Assembly (NCBI RefSeq): GCF_004168365.1
Contig: NZ_CP035704.1
Span: 3,720,001-3,784,000, forward strand
Reading direction: 5' to 3'
Length of the DNA stretch: 64,000 bases
Source of the DNA: Pseudolysobacter antarcticus
GTDB taxonomy: Bacteria; Pseudomonadota; Gammaproteobacteria; Xanthomonadales; Rhodanobacteraceae
Part shown: one piece after another, positions 18,607 through 27,738 of the stretch
How the letters are laid out: each line of letters begins with the position of its first letter
Numbering within the stretch: the stretch's first letter is position 1
Made by a program: the position numbers and the translations under genes
The notes under the pieces: generated by a model
Told to the model about the DNA's origin: nothing
Seen by the model: the letters and a program-made list of their open reading frames with translations, nothing else
Databases searched by the model: none

Positions 18607-21600
18607 TCAGTGGCAGGTAAAGTCAGGCCCGCCTTCGAAATCACTGCTGAATATACGATCCAGCGCATTGCCGCCGAGCGTGATCTGATCGATGAATCCG
18701 CCGGCAAAATCCGCACCCGGATCGCTGGACAGAACCCAACGCAACTTGATCGTCTGGCCAGCATAGGCGCTGAGGTTTTTGCTGAACGGCAGGAACGCCG
18801 CTACCGATGTTCCGTTGCCCGCATCGTGGTTGTTTGCCGCACTCACACTAACGCCGGTAAATGCACCGTGAGTGGCGATATATCCACACGCATTCACCGG
18901 CGGACTGGTGGTCTGCGCGAACGTGCTTGGATAGCCGCCGTCGGGCGGCAGATCGGTCCAGGTGCTGCCGCCGTCGGTGGATATCTCCATGACGATGCCA
19001 TCCCACTGATATTCGAAGTCGTACTTGGCTTTGAAGGAAAGCGCCGCACCGGCCTGAACGAGAATCGGCGGCGTGGTAATCGCGGCGCAACTCAGATCGG
19101 GATAATTCAAACCATCGCCGCCGGTATGGTAGCTGTAGCCACCAACGACACTTGCAGCACTATTGGTGTTCTGCCACGGCGCGGCGGCCTGCATGTATGA
19201 ATGCGTGATCGCGTTGTCGAAGTAGGTGTTGCCATCCAGACCCGCCGGCGAAAGCGGCGTCGCGGCAATCGTACGCAAATGGTTCGACGCGTTGCCGAAA
19301 CTATCCACCGCCTGCACGCCGTAGTACTGGGTCAGACCGCTGCTGACTGCCGTATCCGTGTAGGACGTTGCGGCCAGACCACTGATCAGCGTGGTGGGTG
19401 CGGTGAAATAAGGCGAATTGTCGCGCTGCACGTTGTAGGTAATCCCGGTATTGGTCGGGCAGTTGGCGCTTGCGGCATTCCAGCTGAAATTGACTTGGCA
19501 GGTGCTGGAAACGCCATTGTCGAGGATGCTGACTTCGTCGAACTGAGGCTGCAACCCACAGGTATTTTGCGAAGTCACGTCCACACAACCCGATACATCG
19601 CCTTCGACATCATTCTGCACGCCACGCACTTTGTAGGCGTAACTGAATCCACCCTGCGCCGTCTTGTCGGCAATCGGACTGGTAGCGGCATCACCGACGA
19701 GACGGAAATCGCCCGCTATTGCCGACGCACAGGTGCCCGCCGCGCGGTAAAGCTGGAAGCCTTGCGCACCGACCGCGGCGTTGAATCCGATAGTGACGCC
19801 GTTGATCGCATCATTGGCGGCCACGACCACGGCAGTTGGCGCCGGGAAGGCCGCTTGATCGGGCAAGCCGAACGCGCCAGAAACTGCCAGCGCATATCCT
19901 TGGCGAGCCGTATTTATACGGCTACCACCAGGAACGCTGGTTGCCTTTACGCGGAAGGTGTAGCTGCCTGCAACTGGCACGGTAATGCGAACCTGCTCGA
20001 CCGTATTCTTGCTGTCGGCACTGCCACCGGTAACCGATATACCACTGGAAAACACGTTGCCTTTGTACAGCGTTGCGCCGGGGCCCTCGACTTCGAGATC
20101 GAGGTTGTTCACAAGGGTCAATGCCGCACCGAGCGACGCTTCTGGATCGTACCAGGTGAGTGTCGCGCGGAGCTCCTGACCGGCCTGCACATTGGCAATC
20201 GTGTACTGATTGCTGTCACCAGTTTTCAAGCCTGCGGCATTGGTACGTTCGAACAGACGCATGCGGCGAGCATCAGTGCCCGTGGTAGTGGTCGAGAACC
20301 AGAGATTCGAATCCAGCCACGCACGCCCCCAGCCAAAATTCATCCCGCTCCATTCAGCAGCCGTGTTGTAGTTGGTGCCGGTGCCATTCAACAGCACCAC
20401 CTTCATCACCATGCCGCTAGGATTCAACGTATCTACACTGGTCTTGGCGCCGCGCGGATAGAAACCGTCGCTGAAGAACTGGCGCATGAGTGCCGCGTTG
20501 CCTGCAATCGTGGGCGTCGCCATTGATGTACCGGAGAGCGATTTGGTTGCCGGAGCCTGCGCGGTACCTGTGACATTCACGTTGCCCGCTCCAGAAATAA
20601 TCGAGCTCCCCGGCGCCATGATATCCGGCTTGATACGGCCGTCCGATGTCGGGCCGCGACTCGAAAAATTCGCGATCGTGGTGCTGCCGCCGTGTCCCAG
20701 CGCACCGACGGTGATCGCGTTTTTAGCGTTGCCCGGTGAACCGACAGAACTGGTGCAAACGCCACCGACAAACTGCAATGCCGGACATCCATTGGCAACC
20801 GAAGTCACGCCATCATTACCGGCTGCGACGACAAAAATCAGATCTTCCAGTGTCGACAACGAATAATCGACGTTGCTGTCGTCACCCGCATACACGCCAT
20901 AATCAGCGCTACCCCAACTGGCACTATTGATACGTGCGCCACCAGAAAAACTCTGTTTCAGAGTCCCGCGCAAATCGTTGATCGCAAGGCAGCCTGACGT
21001 ATCGTTGCCGATATCCTGAAACAACAACTGTGCATTCGGGGCCATGCCGTCACCGACCTCGTGCCCCGGCGCGGTCGACGTTGATGCAATATATGTGTTC
21101 GCGCCAAATGTGCCAGCGGCATCGCCGACGGTGGTAGTGGTGGTGTGTGTGCCATGAAAACTGTTCGCGCTGCCGCCCGGGCAGGTCTTGGTATTGTCAT
21201 AGGCGGTGGCCCCTGGCTGAACCCAATACGCAAGAATTTTATTGTTCGGGTAACTCAGGCCAACGGCAGGCAGAGTCGGCGCCGGATTGTCGGCAACCGT
21301 AATCGCGGTATTGCCATTGAGGGTGGTGAAAAACGCCATATTCGGCGTGGTGCCGGAATCACTGACTTCAACGATTTGTCCCGTGCCGAGCAAGCCGTGA
21401 TCCCACAGCGGCGTGTTGCCGCAGAGAGTCGCGCCGGTGCCACTGCAGGCACCGACAAAATTACCCTGAATAGTACCGATACTGCCGGTGTTCACCACCT
21501 GCTGCTGAACGAATGGTGCCACCCAGGAAACTGCATCCAGGGCGGGCGCTGCAGCCAGGAATGCATCCAGCTGATCGGGCGCAAGTTCAACACGCAGCAG

Positions 21601-22209
21601 CAACGCATCGGAATGCGCCGTGATGATATCTATCTGTGCTTGCGGTGCGATTTTCTTGAGTGCCTCGGACAAGGCCTGGGCTGATTCACCGTCAAAACCG
21701 TGTACGTTAATGCGGTAGGTTGCGGCTGCATTTTCGCTACGCACCAGCGCTTTCAAACTGCCGCGCGCTGAAGTCCACAGGGTCGGATCGAGCTTGTAGC
21801 CGGAATCGTAATTGCCGGCCCAGCGTACCGCCGCATCGGCGCGCACGACGTCGAGATCGACCTTGTCCAGTCGCACCTGATACGCGTTGTTCGGAATATA
21901 ACCGAGGAACACCACGCCGAGTTTTTCCAGGCGCTTGCGTTGATCAAGCATGCCGCTATTGAACTGCACGATGGCATAGCGGCTATTGATCGCAGCTTTT
22001 GCGCCGGTCGCTTGCAAATCGAGGCGCTGTTTGATCGGATCGAACGCGCCGGAGCGCAGCAGCAGTTGGTTCGTATCGGCGCTGAGCTCGGCAATTTCCG
22101 GCTGATGCGCTCGAACCACAGCGCGCGTATCCGTCTGCGCAGAATTTGCCACACCCGCACCAATGGCCATGGCGGCCAGCAGCGCGATCGATAAATTTCT
22201 CTTGATCAT
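18607..22209 (-). CDS. large secreted subtilisin-like (S8) serine protease
   Basis: Extracellular endopeptidase. 1200 residues. Sec signal peptide in residues 1-24 (ALLAAMAIGAGVANSA). A propeptide-like region runs to about 230. S8 triad: Asp284 in EVSDSG, His352 in FHGTHT, Ser562 in SGTSMATP, with oxyanion Asn465 in AAGND. Beyond the catalytic domain come a beta-rich P-domain-like part, FnIII-like segments (AAVGAQGFQLYRAAG, then ITYNVQRDNSPYF) and a lectin/MAM-like C-terminal part. The chain ends DRIFSSDFEGGPDFTCH. ATG 22209 is preceded by GGAGGGG. Transcribed alone or behind the Nramp gene; a strong terminator follows. Substrates unknown. Confidence 0.93.
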   Translation of the reverse strand: MIKRNLSIALLAAMAIGAGVANSAQTDTRAVVRAHQPEIAELSADTNQLLLRSGAFDPIKQRLDLQATGAKAAINSRYAIVQFNSGMLDQRKRLEKLGVVFLGYIPNNAYQVRLDKVDLDVVRADAAVRWAGNYDSGYKLDPTLWTSARGSLKALVRSENAAATYRINVHGFDGESAQALSEALKKIAPQAQIDIITAHSDALLLRVELAPDQLDAFLAAAPALDAVSWVAPFVQQQVVNTGSIGTIQGNFVGACSGTGATLCGNTPLWDHGLLGTGQIVEVSDSGTTPNMAFFTTLNGNTAITVADNPAPTLPAVGLSYPNNKILAYWVQPGATAYDNTKTCPGGSANSFHGTHTTTTTVGDAAGTFGANTYIASTSTAPGHEVGDGMAPNAQLLFQDIGNDTSGCLAINDLRGTLKQSFSGGARINSASWGSADYGVYAGDDSNVDYSLSTLEDLIFVVAAGNDGVTSVANGCPALQFVGGVCTSSVGSPGNAKNAITVGALGHGGSTTIANFSSRGPTSDGRIKPDIMAPGSSIISGAGNVNVTGTAQAPATKSLSGTSMATPTIAGNAALMRQFFSDGFYPRGAKTSVDTLNPSGMVMKVVLLNGTGTNYNTAAEWSGMNFGWGRAWLDSNLWFSTTTTGTDARRMRLFERTNAAGLKTGDSNQYTIANVQAGQELRATLTWYDPEASLGAALTLVNNLDLEVEGPGATLYKGNVFSSGISVTGGSADSKNTVEQVRITVPVAGSYTFRVKATSVPGGSRINTARQGYALAVSGAFGLPDQAAFPAPTAVVVAANDAINGVTIGFNAAVGAQGFQLYRAAGTCASAIAGDFRLVGDAATSPIADKTAQGGFSYAYKVRGVQNDVEGDVSGCVDVTSQNTCGLQPQFDEVSILDNGVSSTCQVNFSWNAASANCPTNTGITYNVQRDNSPYFTAPTTLISGLAATSYTDTAVSSGLTQYYGVQAVDSFGNASNHLRTIAATPLSPAGLDGNTYFDNAITHSYMQAAAPWQNTNSAASVVGGYSYHTGGDGLNYPDLSCAAITTPPILVQAGAALSFKAKYDFEYQWDGIVMEISTDGGSTWTDLPPDGGYPSTFAQTTSPPVNACGYIATHGAFTGVSVSAANNHDAGNGTSVAAFLPFSKNLSAYAGQTIKLRWVLSSDPGADFAGGFIDQITLGGNALDRIFSSDFEGGPDFTCH

Positions 22210-22236
22210 TGTCCCCTCCAGAACTTTTAATGTTTG

Positions 22237-22271
22237 TTAAGAAAGCGGCCAGTATGCCGGCGCTTTCTTAA
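22237..22271. other. inverted repeat in the subtilase 5' region
   Basis: Perfect 11-bp arms TTAAGAAAGCG and CGCTTTCTTAA separated by 13 nt, 28-62 nt upstream of the subtilase ATG and downstream of the Nramp stop. It could be an attenuator or terminator between the two genes, or a 5'-UTR hairpin. No U-tract follows on the minus strand. Confidence 0.55.
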
Positions 22272-22353
22272 GGAAACATCAGTCTTTTGGCGGAGAAATG
22301 CCCAATTTACGTCACCCTTGCGGTGAGTTCCGCGCGCTGCATCGCATCAACGG

Positions 22354-23637
22354 TTACCCGGAGTGCCACGTCGCGAACATCGCGATCGTGGCTGCCAGCA
22401 TCACCGCCGCGGTAGTCCAGCCGAGCAAGCGCAGGATGCGCGGAATCGTGAATTTCTTGCCCATGATCTTGGCGTTGTTGGCCATCAACATCATCAGCAC
22501 GAGCACTGGAACGGCGGTGACGCCGTTGATCACCGCCGACCAGAACAATGCCTTGATCGGATCGATCGATGTGAAATTCAGCGCGAGTCCCAGCAGCATG
22601 GCGCCGGCGATGACGGCGTAAAAACCTTTCGCACGCGCGGCCTTTTTGTCCAGCCCGATCGGCCAGCCCATCGCCTCGCCCACCGCATAAGCGGCCGAAC
22701 CCGCCAGCACCGGCAAAGCCAGCAAGCCGGTGCCGATGATGCCGCCAGCGAACAATGCAAACGCAAATCGTCCTGCCACCGGACGCAATGCCTCAGCTGC
22801 TTCGGCGGCGGTGTTGATCGAGGTGATGCCATGCGCGTGCAGGGTCACAGCGCAAGTGAGAATGATGAAAAACGCGACAATGTTGGAGAAAAACATGCCG
22901 ACCACGGTATCGACACGAATACGCCAGAATTCCGCTGGCGCTTCTTTCGGCGTGCGCTTGAGCGCTTGCGCGCCCTTGTGCGCGGTGATTTCTTCGACTT
23001 CCTGCGACGCCTGCCAGAAAAAAAGATACGGGCTGATCGTGGTGCCGAATACCGCGATCAATGCGGTCAGATAATCTGCCGATAACGACACATGCGGCCA
23101 GAATGTCTGCTTGAGCGTTTCGCCCCATGGAATCTGCACGACAAACGCTGTCGCGACGTACGCAAAAATGGTCAGCGTCAGCCATTTCAGCACATGCGCA
23201 TAACGGTCGTAGCAAATGAAAACTTCGAGCAGCACAGAAACAACCGTCAGCGCGATCGCGTACAAAATCGCCGGCCCGCCGAGCAGCAATTTCGCGGCCG
23301 CGCCCATCGCGGCGATATCCGCACCGAGATTGATCACGTTGGCGATCACCAGCAGAAAGATGATCGAATACATCAACCAGCGTGGATAGGCACGCAGGTT
23401 TCCGGCGATGCCTTTGCCGCTGACTCTACCGATCCGCGCACTGATTTCCTGCACCGCACACATCAGCGGATAGGTGAACGGTATCGTCCACAACAAACCC
23501 ATACCGAATTGCGCGCCGACCTGCGAATACGTGCCGATGCCGCTCGGATCGTCATCCGAGGCGCCTGTCACCAGACCCGGCCCGAGCATTTGTAAAACGT
23601 TTTTAGTTTTTGTTTCGGCGGAGATTTCCGTACTCAA
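22354..23637 (-). CDS. Nramp-related divalent metal transporter
   Basis: Inner-membrane transporter of the SLC11/Nramp superfamily, about 427 residues with 11 or so hydrophobic segments. Helix 1 reads GASDDDPSGIGTYS, where classical Mn/Fe Nramps have DPGN; helix 6 reads GTTISPYLFFWQ where they have a Met-Pro-His core. The metal-site Met and His are therefore replaced, so manganese or iron transport should not be assumed. Start TTG 23637 is chosen because AAGGAGG lies 5 nt upstream; GTG 23640 is possible and the open frame extends to 23733. Divergent from proC. No manganese riboswitch was recognised upstream. Confidence 0.85.
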   Translation of the reverse strand: MSTEISAETKTKNVLQMLGPGLVTGASDDDPSGIGTYSQVGAQFGMGLLWTIPFTYPLMCAVQEISARIGRVSGKGIAGNLRAYPRWLMYSIIFLLVIANVINLGADIAAMGAAAKLLLGGPAILYAIALTVVSVLLEVFICYDRYAHVLKWLTLTIFAYVATAFVVQIPWGETLKQTFWPHVSLSADYLTALIAVFGTTISPYLFFWQASQEVEEITAHKGAQALKRTPKEAPAEFWRIRVDTVVGMFFSNIVAFFIILTCAVTLHAHGITSINTAAEAAEALRPVAGRFAFALFAGGIIGTGLLALPVLAGSAAYAVGEAMGWPIGLDKKAARAKGFYAVIAGAMLLGLALNFTSIDPIKALFWSAVINGVTAVPVLVLMMLMANNAKIMGKKFTIPRILRLLGWTTAAVMLAATIAMFATWHSG

Positions 23638-23920
23638 CACACCCTCCTTGAAATGAAAATATGCGGGTCGTCGGATAACGCGACGCCGAAATCCATCGCA
23701 GAAAAACACGACAAGTGCAATCCGCGACAGCAATAACCGCGCCGATTATGCACGTTGTCGCTGAACAAACCCCTGCCACTGCCGATCAGCACCGAGGCTG
23801 AGAAACCCTTCATCACAGAAATCCTGCCCACGGCTTCGGACGAAAATTTGCGCGCTATCCGCGGCGCGGCCATGCAGGCTTGCTATCCTTGGCAACCCTC
23901 CCGCAACACGGCGACGTGTC

Positions 23921-24772
23921 ATGCCCAAATCCAGCCCCGCACTTCCTGTCTCCAGCGCATCGATCGCGTTCATCGGTGGCGGCAACATGGCGCGCAGTCT
24001 GATCGGTGGACTACTGCGCAACGGCTACGACGCGTCGCGCATTTCGGTCGCCGAACCGAATAGCGAATTGCGCCAGCGCCTCGCCGCCGACTTTGGCGTG
24101 CGCCATGCCACCGCGAATGCCGAGGCCGCCGATGGCTGCGACGTCATCCTGCTCGCGGTCAAACCGCAGGTTATGAAAACCGTCTGCGCCGAGTTGCGCA
24201 TGGTGGCGCAAGCGAACAAACCGCTGCTGATTTCGATCGCCGCTGGCATCCGCAGCGACCAGATCGACAACTGGCTCGGCGGCCGTCTGCCGATCGTGCG
24301 CTGCATGCCGAATACACCGGCATTGATCGGTGCAGGCGCCAGCGCATTGTTCGCCAATGCCCAAGTCAGCGCGAAACAGAAACACCTCGCGGAAACCATG
24401 CTCGCGGCCGTTGGCACGGCGGTGTGGATCTTGCGTGAAGCATTGATCGATACCGTGACTGCGTTGTCCGGATCAGGCCCGGCGTATTTTTTTCTGCTGG
24501 TCGAGCTGCTCGAAGACGCCGCAGTCACGCAAGGCCTGCCGCGCGACGTCGCACGCGAACTCGCAACCCAGACCTGCCTCGGCGCGGGCCGCATGTTGCG
24601 TGAGGATGGCGAATCGCCGGCGCGATTGCGCGAACGCGTCACCTCGCCGAACGGCACCACCGAGGCCGCGCTACACCAGTTTGCCAATGACGGACTGCGC
24701 GAAGTCGTGGCGCGCGCATTGACTGCGGCAACCGAACGCGGTCGCGCGATGTCTTCCGAATTCGGCAACTGA
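23921..24772 (+). CDS. proC: pyrroline-5-carboxylate reductase
   Basis: NAD(P)H-dependent last step of proline synthesis. 283 residues. Rossmann motif IAFIGGGNMARSLIGGL (about 14-30), VILLAVKPQVM, CMPNTPALIGAGASALFAN, and the C-terminal dimer/substrate region TALSGSGPAYFFLLVELLED with VTSPNGTTEAAL. All conserved signature residues are present. ATG 23921 has no clear Shine-Dalgarno sequence. Followed after 12 nt by yggT, likely one operon. Confidence 0.96.
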   Translation: MPKSSPALPVSSASIAFIGGGNMARSLIGGLLRNGYDASRISVAEPNSELRQRLAADFGVRHATANAEAADGCDVILLAVKPQVMKTVCAELRMVAQANKPLLISIAAGIRSDQIDNWLGGRLPIVRCMPNTPALIGAGASALFANAQVSAKQKHLAETMLAAVGTAVWILREALIDTVTALSGSGPAYFFLLVELLEDAAVTQGLPRDVARELATQTCLGAGRMLREDGESPARLRERVTSPNGTTEAALHQFANDGLREVVARALTAATERGRAMSSEFGN

Positions 24773-24784
24773 GCGGAGCACTGA

Positions 24785-25354
24785 ATGAATTACCTCGCCA
24801 ACGCCGCGCAGATCCTCGTCCAGTTTTTTTTCGACCTGCTGATCGGTGTGGTCGTCGCTCGCGTGTTGCTGCAACTGGTGCGCGCGAATTTCTACAATCC
24901 CATTTGTCAATTTTTATACAAGTACACAAATCCGGTTTTGATGCCGCTGCGACGCGTGATTCCGGGCTGGCGCAATCTGGATATCGCCGGCGTGTTGCTG
25001 GTCTATCTGCTCGAAGTGATCAAGGTGGTCGTACTCGGCGCGCTGGCCGGCGCATCGTTGTCGTTGGCAGGCACGCTGGTCTGGGCGCTGGCCGAGCTGA
25101 TCGAATATGTGCTGATGGCGTATTTCTGGCTGATCCTGATCCGCGCGCTGCTGAGTTTTATCGGCGCCGATACCCGCAGCCCGGTGATCCCGCTCATTTA
25201 TCAAATTACCGAACCCGTGCTGAAACCGCTGCGCAATCGGCTGCCGCCACTCGGCGGTTTTGATTTCTCGCCGCTGATCGCAACGCTCGCGATTTATCTC
25301 GCACGCGCCTTGATTGTGCAGCCGCTGTTCGATACCGCCGCGTGGCTTGTTTGA
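24785..25354 (+). CDS. yggT: YggT family membrane protein
   Basis: 189-residue inner-membrane protein with two YGGT repeats, each of two membrane helices: the first around NPICQFLYKYTNPVLMPLRR, the second around RSPVIPLIYQITEPVLKPLR. Biochemical role is unsettled; family members are linked to osmotic stress and cell division. 12 nt downstream of proC, the usual neighbour. Good reading frame with ATG 24785 preceded by GGAG-like GAGCGGAG. Confidence 0.93.
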   Translation: MNYLANAAQILVQFFFDLLIGVVVARVLLQLVRANFYNPICQFLYKYTNPVLMPLRRVIPGWRNLDIAGVLLVYLLEVIKVVVLGALAGASLSLAGTLVWALAELIEYVLMAYFWLILIRALLSFIGADTRSPVIPLIYQITEPVLKPLRNRLPPLGGFDFSPLIATLAIYLARALIVQPLFDTAAWLV

Positions 25355-25400
25355 GTACAAAAGATCAGATGATTCTCCATCGCCCATCGGAACTGTTGCC

Positions 25401-25856
25401 ATGCGTATCCTGCTGAAATTATTCTTTTGCAATGTCTTTGTTGTCGGGCTGTTTGCGCCCGCGCGCAGTCATGCCGAACAGTTGCAGGAGTTCGGCGACT
25501 ACATCGTTTATTACAACGCGTTGAGCGCCGACATGCTGCCGGACAGCGTGGCGAAGCAATACGGTTTTATGCATTCCGCGCGCACCGGCCTGCTGAATAT
25601 CGCGGTGCAGAAAAAAGGCAGCACCCCGCAGCCGCAAGCGGTGTCGGCACAGATCACCGGCACCGCCACGCCGCTGCTCGGACAATCGCTGCCGATTCGC
25701 TTTCGCGAAATCAAGGAAGACGACGGCACGGTTTATTATCTCGGCGAATTTCCCGTGTCAGCACGCGACACCTATCGCATGGTTTTGTCGATCACTCCCG
25801 CCGGCCGTGAGCAGCCATACGAGCTCAAGTTCAGCAAGGAATACGTCGGTGAATAA
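25401..25856 (+). CDS. DUF4426-like secreted protein
   Basis: 151 residues from ATG 25401, which opens a signal peptide (MRILLKLFFCNVFVVGLFAP, cleavage near ARSHA). An upstream extension to 25314 overlaps yggT and breaks the signal peptide. The mature part starts EQLQEFGDYIVYYNALSADM, typical of the DUF4426 family found next to proC/yggT in Gammaproteobacteria. Periplasmic by its signal; function unknown. Family assignment rests on recall of this sequence pattern and context. Confidence 0.85.
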   Translation: MRILLKLFFCNVFVVGLFAPARSHAEQLQEFGDYIVYYNALSADMLPDSVAKQYGFMHSARTGLLNIAVQKKGSTPQPQAVSAQITGTATPLLGQSLPIRFREIKEDDGTVYYLGEFPVSARDTYRMVLSITPAGREQPYELKFSKEYVGE

Positions 25857-25900
25857 ACGGGTCGAAATTGTTTTTCCATGCGCAGGCGAGCAGCGCTGAG

Positions 25901-26608
25901 ATGTCGCGCATTTTGTTGATCCGCCATGCCCAGGCTTCCTACGGCGCCGAAGATTACGACCAGCTCTCGCCGCGCGGTCACGAGCAGGCAAAACAGCTTG
26001 CCACGTGGTTGGTGCAGCACGAAGAAGCACTGCACCTCGGCGCCGTGGTTTGCGGCGCGATGCGTCGGCATGCGCAAACCTTGTCGATGATCGACGCTGC
26101 GTTTGCCGCCGCTGGTCGCGCCTTGCCGGCGACTGCGATCGACGCCGACTGGAACGAGTTCGACCACGACAGCGTGGTGCGCGCTTATGCCCAAACGTTT
26201 CCCGATGATCCGAAGATTGCTGCGGCGCGCGACAGTCATGCGCCGCGTGAAGTCAAAGCCTTGCTGATGGCGGCGTTGCAATCGTGGAGCCGCGCCGAAC
26301 TCGACGATCGCGCAGCAGAGACGTGGTCAGCTTTCGGCAACCGGGTCGCACGTGCGCGCGCGCAATTGCCGACTCATGTCCGCAGCGGCGGCACGACGTT
26401 GGTGATGAGTTCCGGCGGCGTGATCGCACGTTGCGCGCAGGCCGCGCTTGGCATTGACGACGTGCACACGGTCGACATGAATCTGAGTCTGCGCAATACC
26501 GGCATCAGCGAATTTCATTCCAGCGCACACGGCTGGCATCTGCATACGTGGAACGGCCTGCCGCATTTTTCAGCGCCCGGTGCGCGCGAGTGGATGACCT
26601 ATTATTGA
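25901..26608 (+). CDS. histidine phosphatase family protein
   Basis: Cytoplasmic phosphoglycerate-mutase-like phosphatase, 235 residues. Catalytic RHA motif in ILLIRHAQASYG (His at about residue 9; usually RHG), proton donor Glu in DADWNEFDHDS, and second His region TTLVMSSGGVIARCAQ, where the usual GH/SH is replaced by SG, so activity is uncertain. ATG 25901 is chosen over a TTG at 25868 because it starts right before the catalytic strand. Substrate unknown. Followed 41 nt later by a kinase-fold protein. Confidence 0.85.
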   Translation: MSRILLIRHAQASYGAEDYDQLSPRGHEQAKQLATWLVQHEEALHLGAVVCGAMRRHAQTLSMIDAAFAAAGRALPATAIDADWNEFDHDSVVRAYAQTFPDDPKIAAARDSHAPREVKALLMAALQSWSRAELDDRAAETWSAFGNRVARARAQLPTHVRSGGTTLVMSSGGVIARCAQAALGIDDVHTVDMNLSLRNTGISEFHSSAHGWHLHTWNGLPHFSAPGAREWMTYY

Positions 26609-26649
26609 GCGTTGCGATAATGCATCGCGCCCAAACCGATGAGAACCCG

Positions 26650-27693
26650 ATGAGCGATAGCGATATCAATTTCCTGCCCGAGGTGCCTCTCGCCGCGTAC
26701 CTTGAAAAACACGTCGCGGGTTTTCGCGGCCCGCTCACCGCGACCAAGTTCAAGGGTGGCCAATCCAACCCTACCTATCGTATTGACGCGGCCTCCGGCA
26801 GTTATGTGTTGCGCCGCAAACCATCCGGCAAATTGCTCGCGTCCGCACATGCGGTCGATCGCGAATTCCGCGTGCTCACGGCACTGCACGGCAGCAGCGT
26901 GCCGGTCGCAGGTCCGTTGCATCTGTGCGCGGATGACGCGGTCATCGGCAGCATGTTTTACCTGATGGAATTCGTGCCCGGGCGTGTGCTGTGGGATCCG
27001 GCTCTGCCGAAACTCGCGAGCGGCGAACGTCGTGCTTATTACGAAGCCATGATCGACATCCTGATTGCGCTTTCGCGCATCGACGTGGCGGCCGTGGGCT
27101 TGAGTGAATACGGCAAACCCGGCAACTTTTTCACGCGCCAGATCGGGCGCTGGACCGAGCAATACCACGCCGCCGCGACCGAGCAGATCGCGGCGATGGA
27201 TCAGTTGATCGCGTGGCTGCCGAAAAATGCGCCGCCCGAGGACAATCGTATCGCACTCGTGCACGGCGATTTTCGCATCGATAATCTGATGTGGCATAGA
27301 GATGAGCCGACCTTGCTGGCGGTGGTCGACTGGGAGCTTTCCACGCTCGGCCATCCGCTCGCCGATCTCGCGTATTTCTGCATGGCCTGCCGCCTGCCGC
27401 CGGGCGGCGCGGTTCTGAGCGGTCTGGCCGGATTGGATCGCCGCGCGCTCGGCATTCCCGATGAAGCCGAGCTCATCGCGCGCTACAGCGCCGGCACGGG
27501 TTTGTCTGCCGGTAAACATTGGCCATTTTATCTGGCCTTCAATTTTTTCCGTCTCGCCGCGATTGCGCAAGGCGTGTACAAGCGCGCCCAGCAAGGCAAC
27601 GCATCCAGCGATCAGGCGTTGCAGGCCGGCGCGATGGCGCGCGCGATCGCCGAACTCGGCTGGCAGGCGGCGAACGCCGATAACGTATCCTGA
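26650..27693 (+). CDS. phosphotransferase (APH/choline-kinase-like) family protein
   Basis: 347 residues from ATG 26650. Protein-kinase-like fold of the aminoglycoside phosphotransferase type: nucleotide loop GGQSNPTYRI, YVLRRKP Lys, catalytic LVHGDFRIDNLMWH (about 214-227) and metal-binding VVDWELSTLGHPLADLAYF. This is the subgroup often fused or adjacent to acyl-CoA dehydrogenases (ACAD10/11-like) and probably acts on a hydroxyacyl-CoA or related metabolite rather than on antibiotics. No dehydrogenase neighbour is present. A GATAAT hexamer at about 26616 could be its -10. Confidence 0.88.
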   Translation: MSDSDINFLPEVPLAAYLEKHVAGFRGPLTATKFKGGQSNPTYRIDAASGSYVLRRKPSGKLLASAHAVDREFRVLTALHGSSVPVAGPLHLCADDAVIGSMFYLMEFVPGRVLWDPALPKLASGERRAYYEAMIDILIALSRIDVAAVGLSEYGKPGNFFTRQIGRWTEQYHAAATEQIAAMDQLIAWLPKNAPPEDNRIALVHGDFRIDNLMWHRDEPTLLAVVDWELSTLGHPLADLAYFCMACRLPPGGAVLSGLAGLDRRALGIPDEAELIARYSAGTGLSAGKHWPFYLAFNFFRLAAIAQGVYKRAQQGNASSDQALQAGAMARAIAELGWQAANADNVS

Positions 27694-27738
27694 ACCTGTA
27701 TTACGCTACTTTTATCCCATCGACCTTCTGGAAATTCA

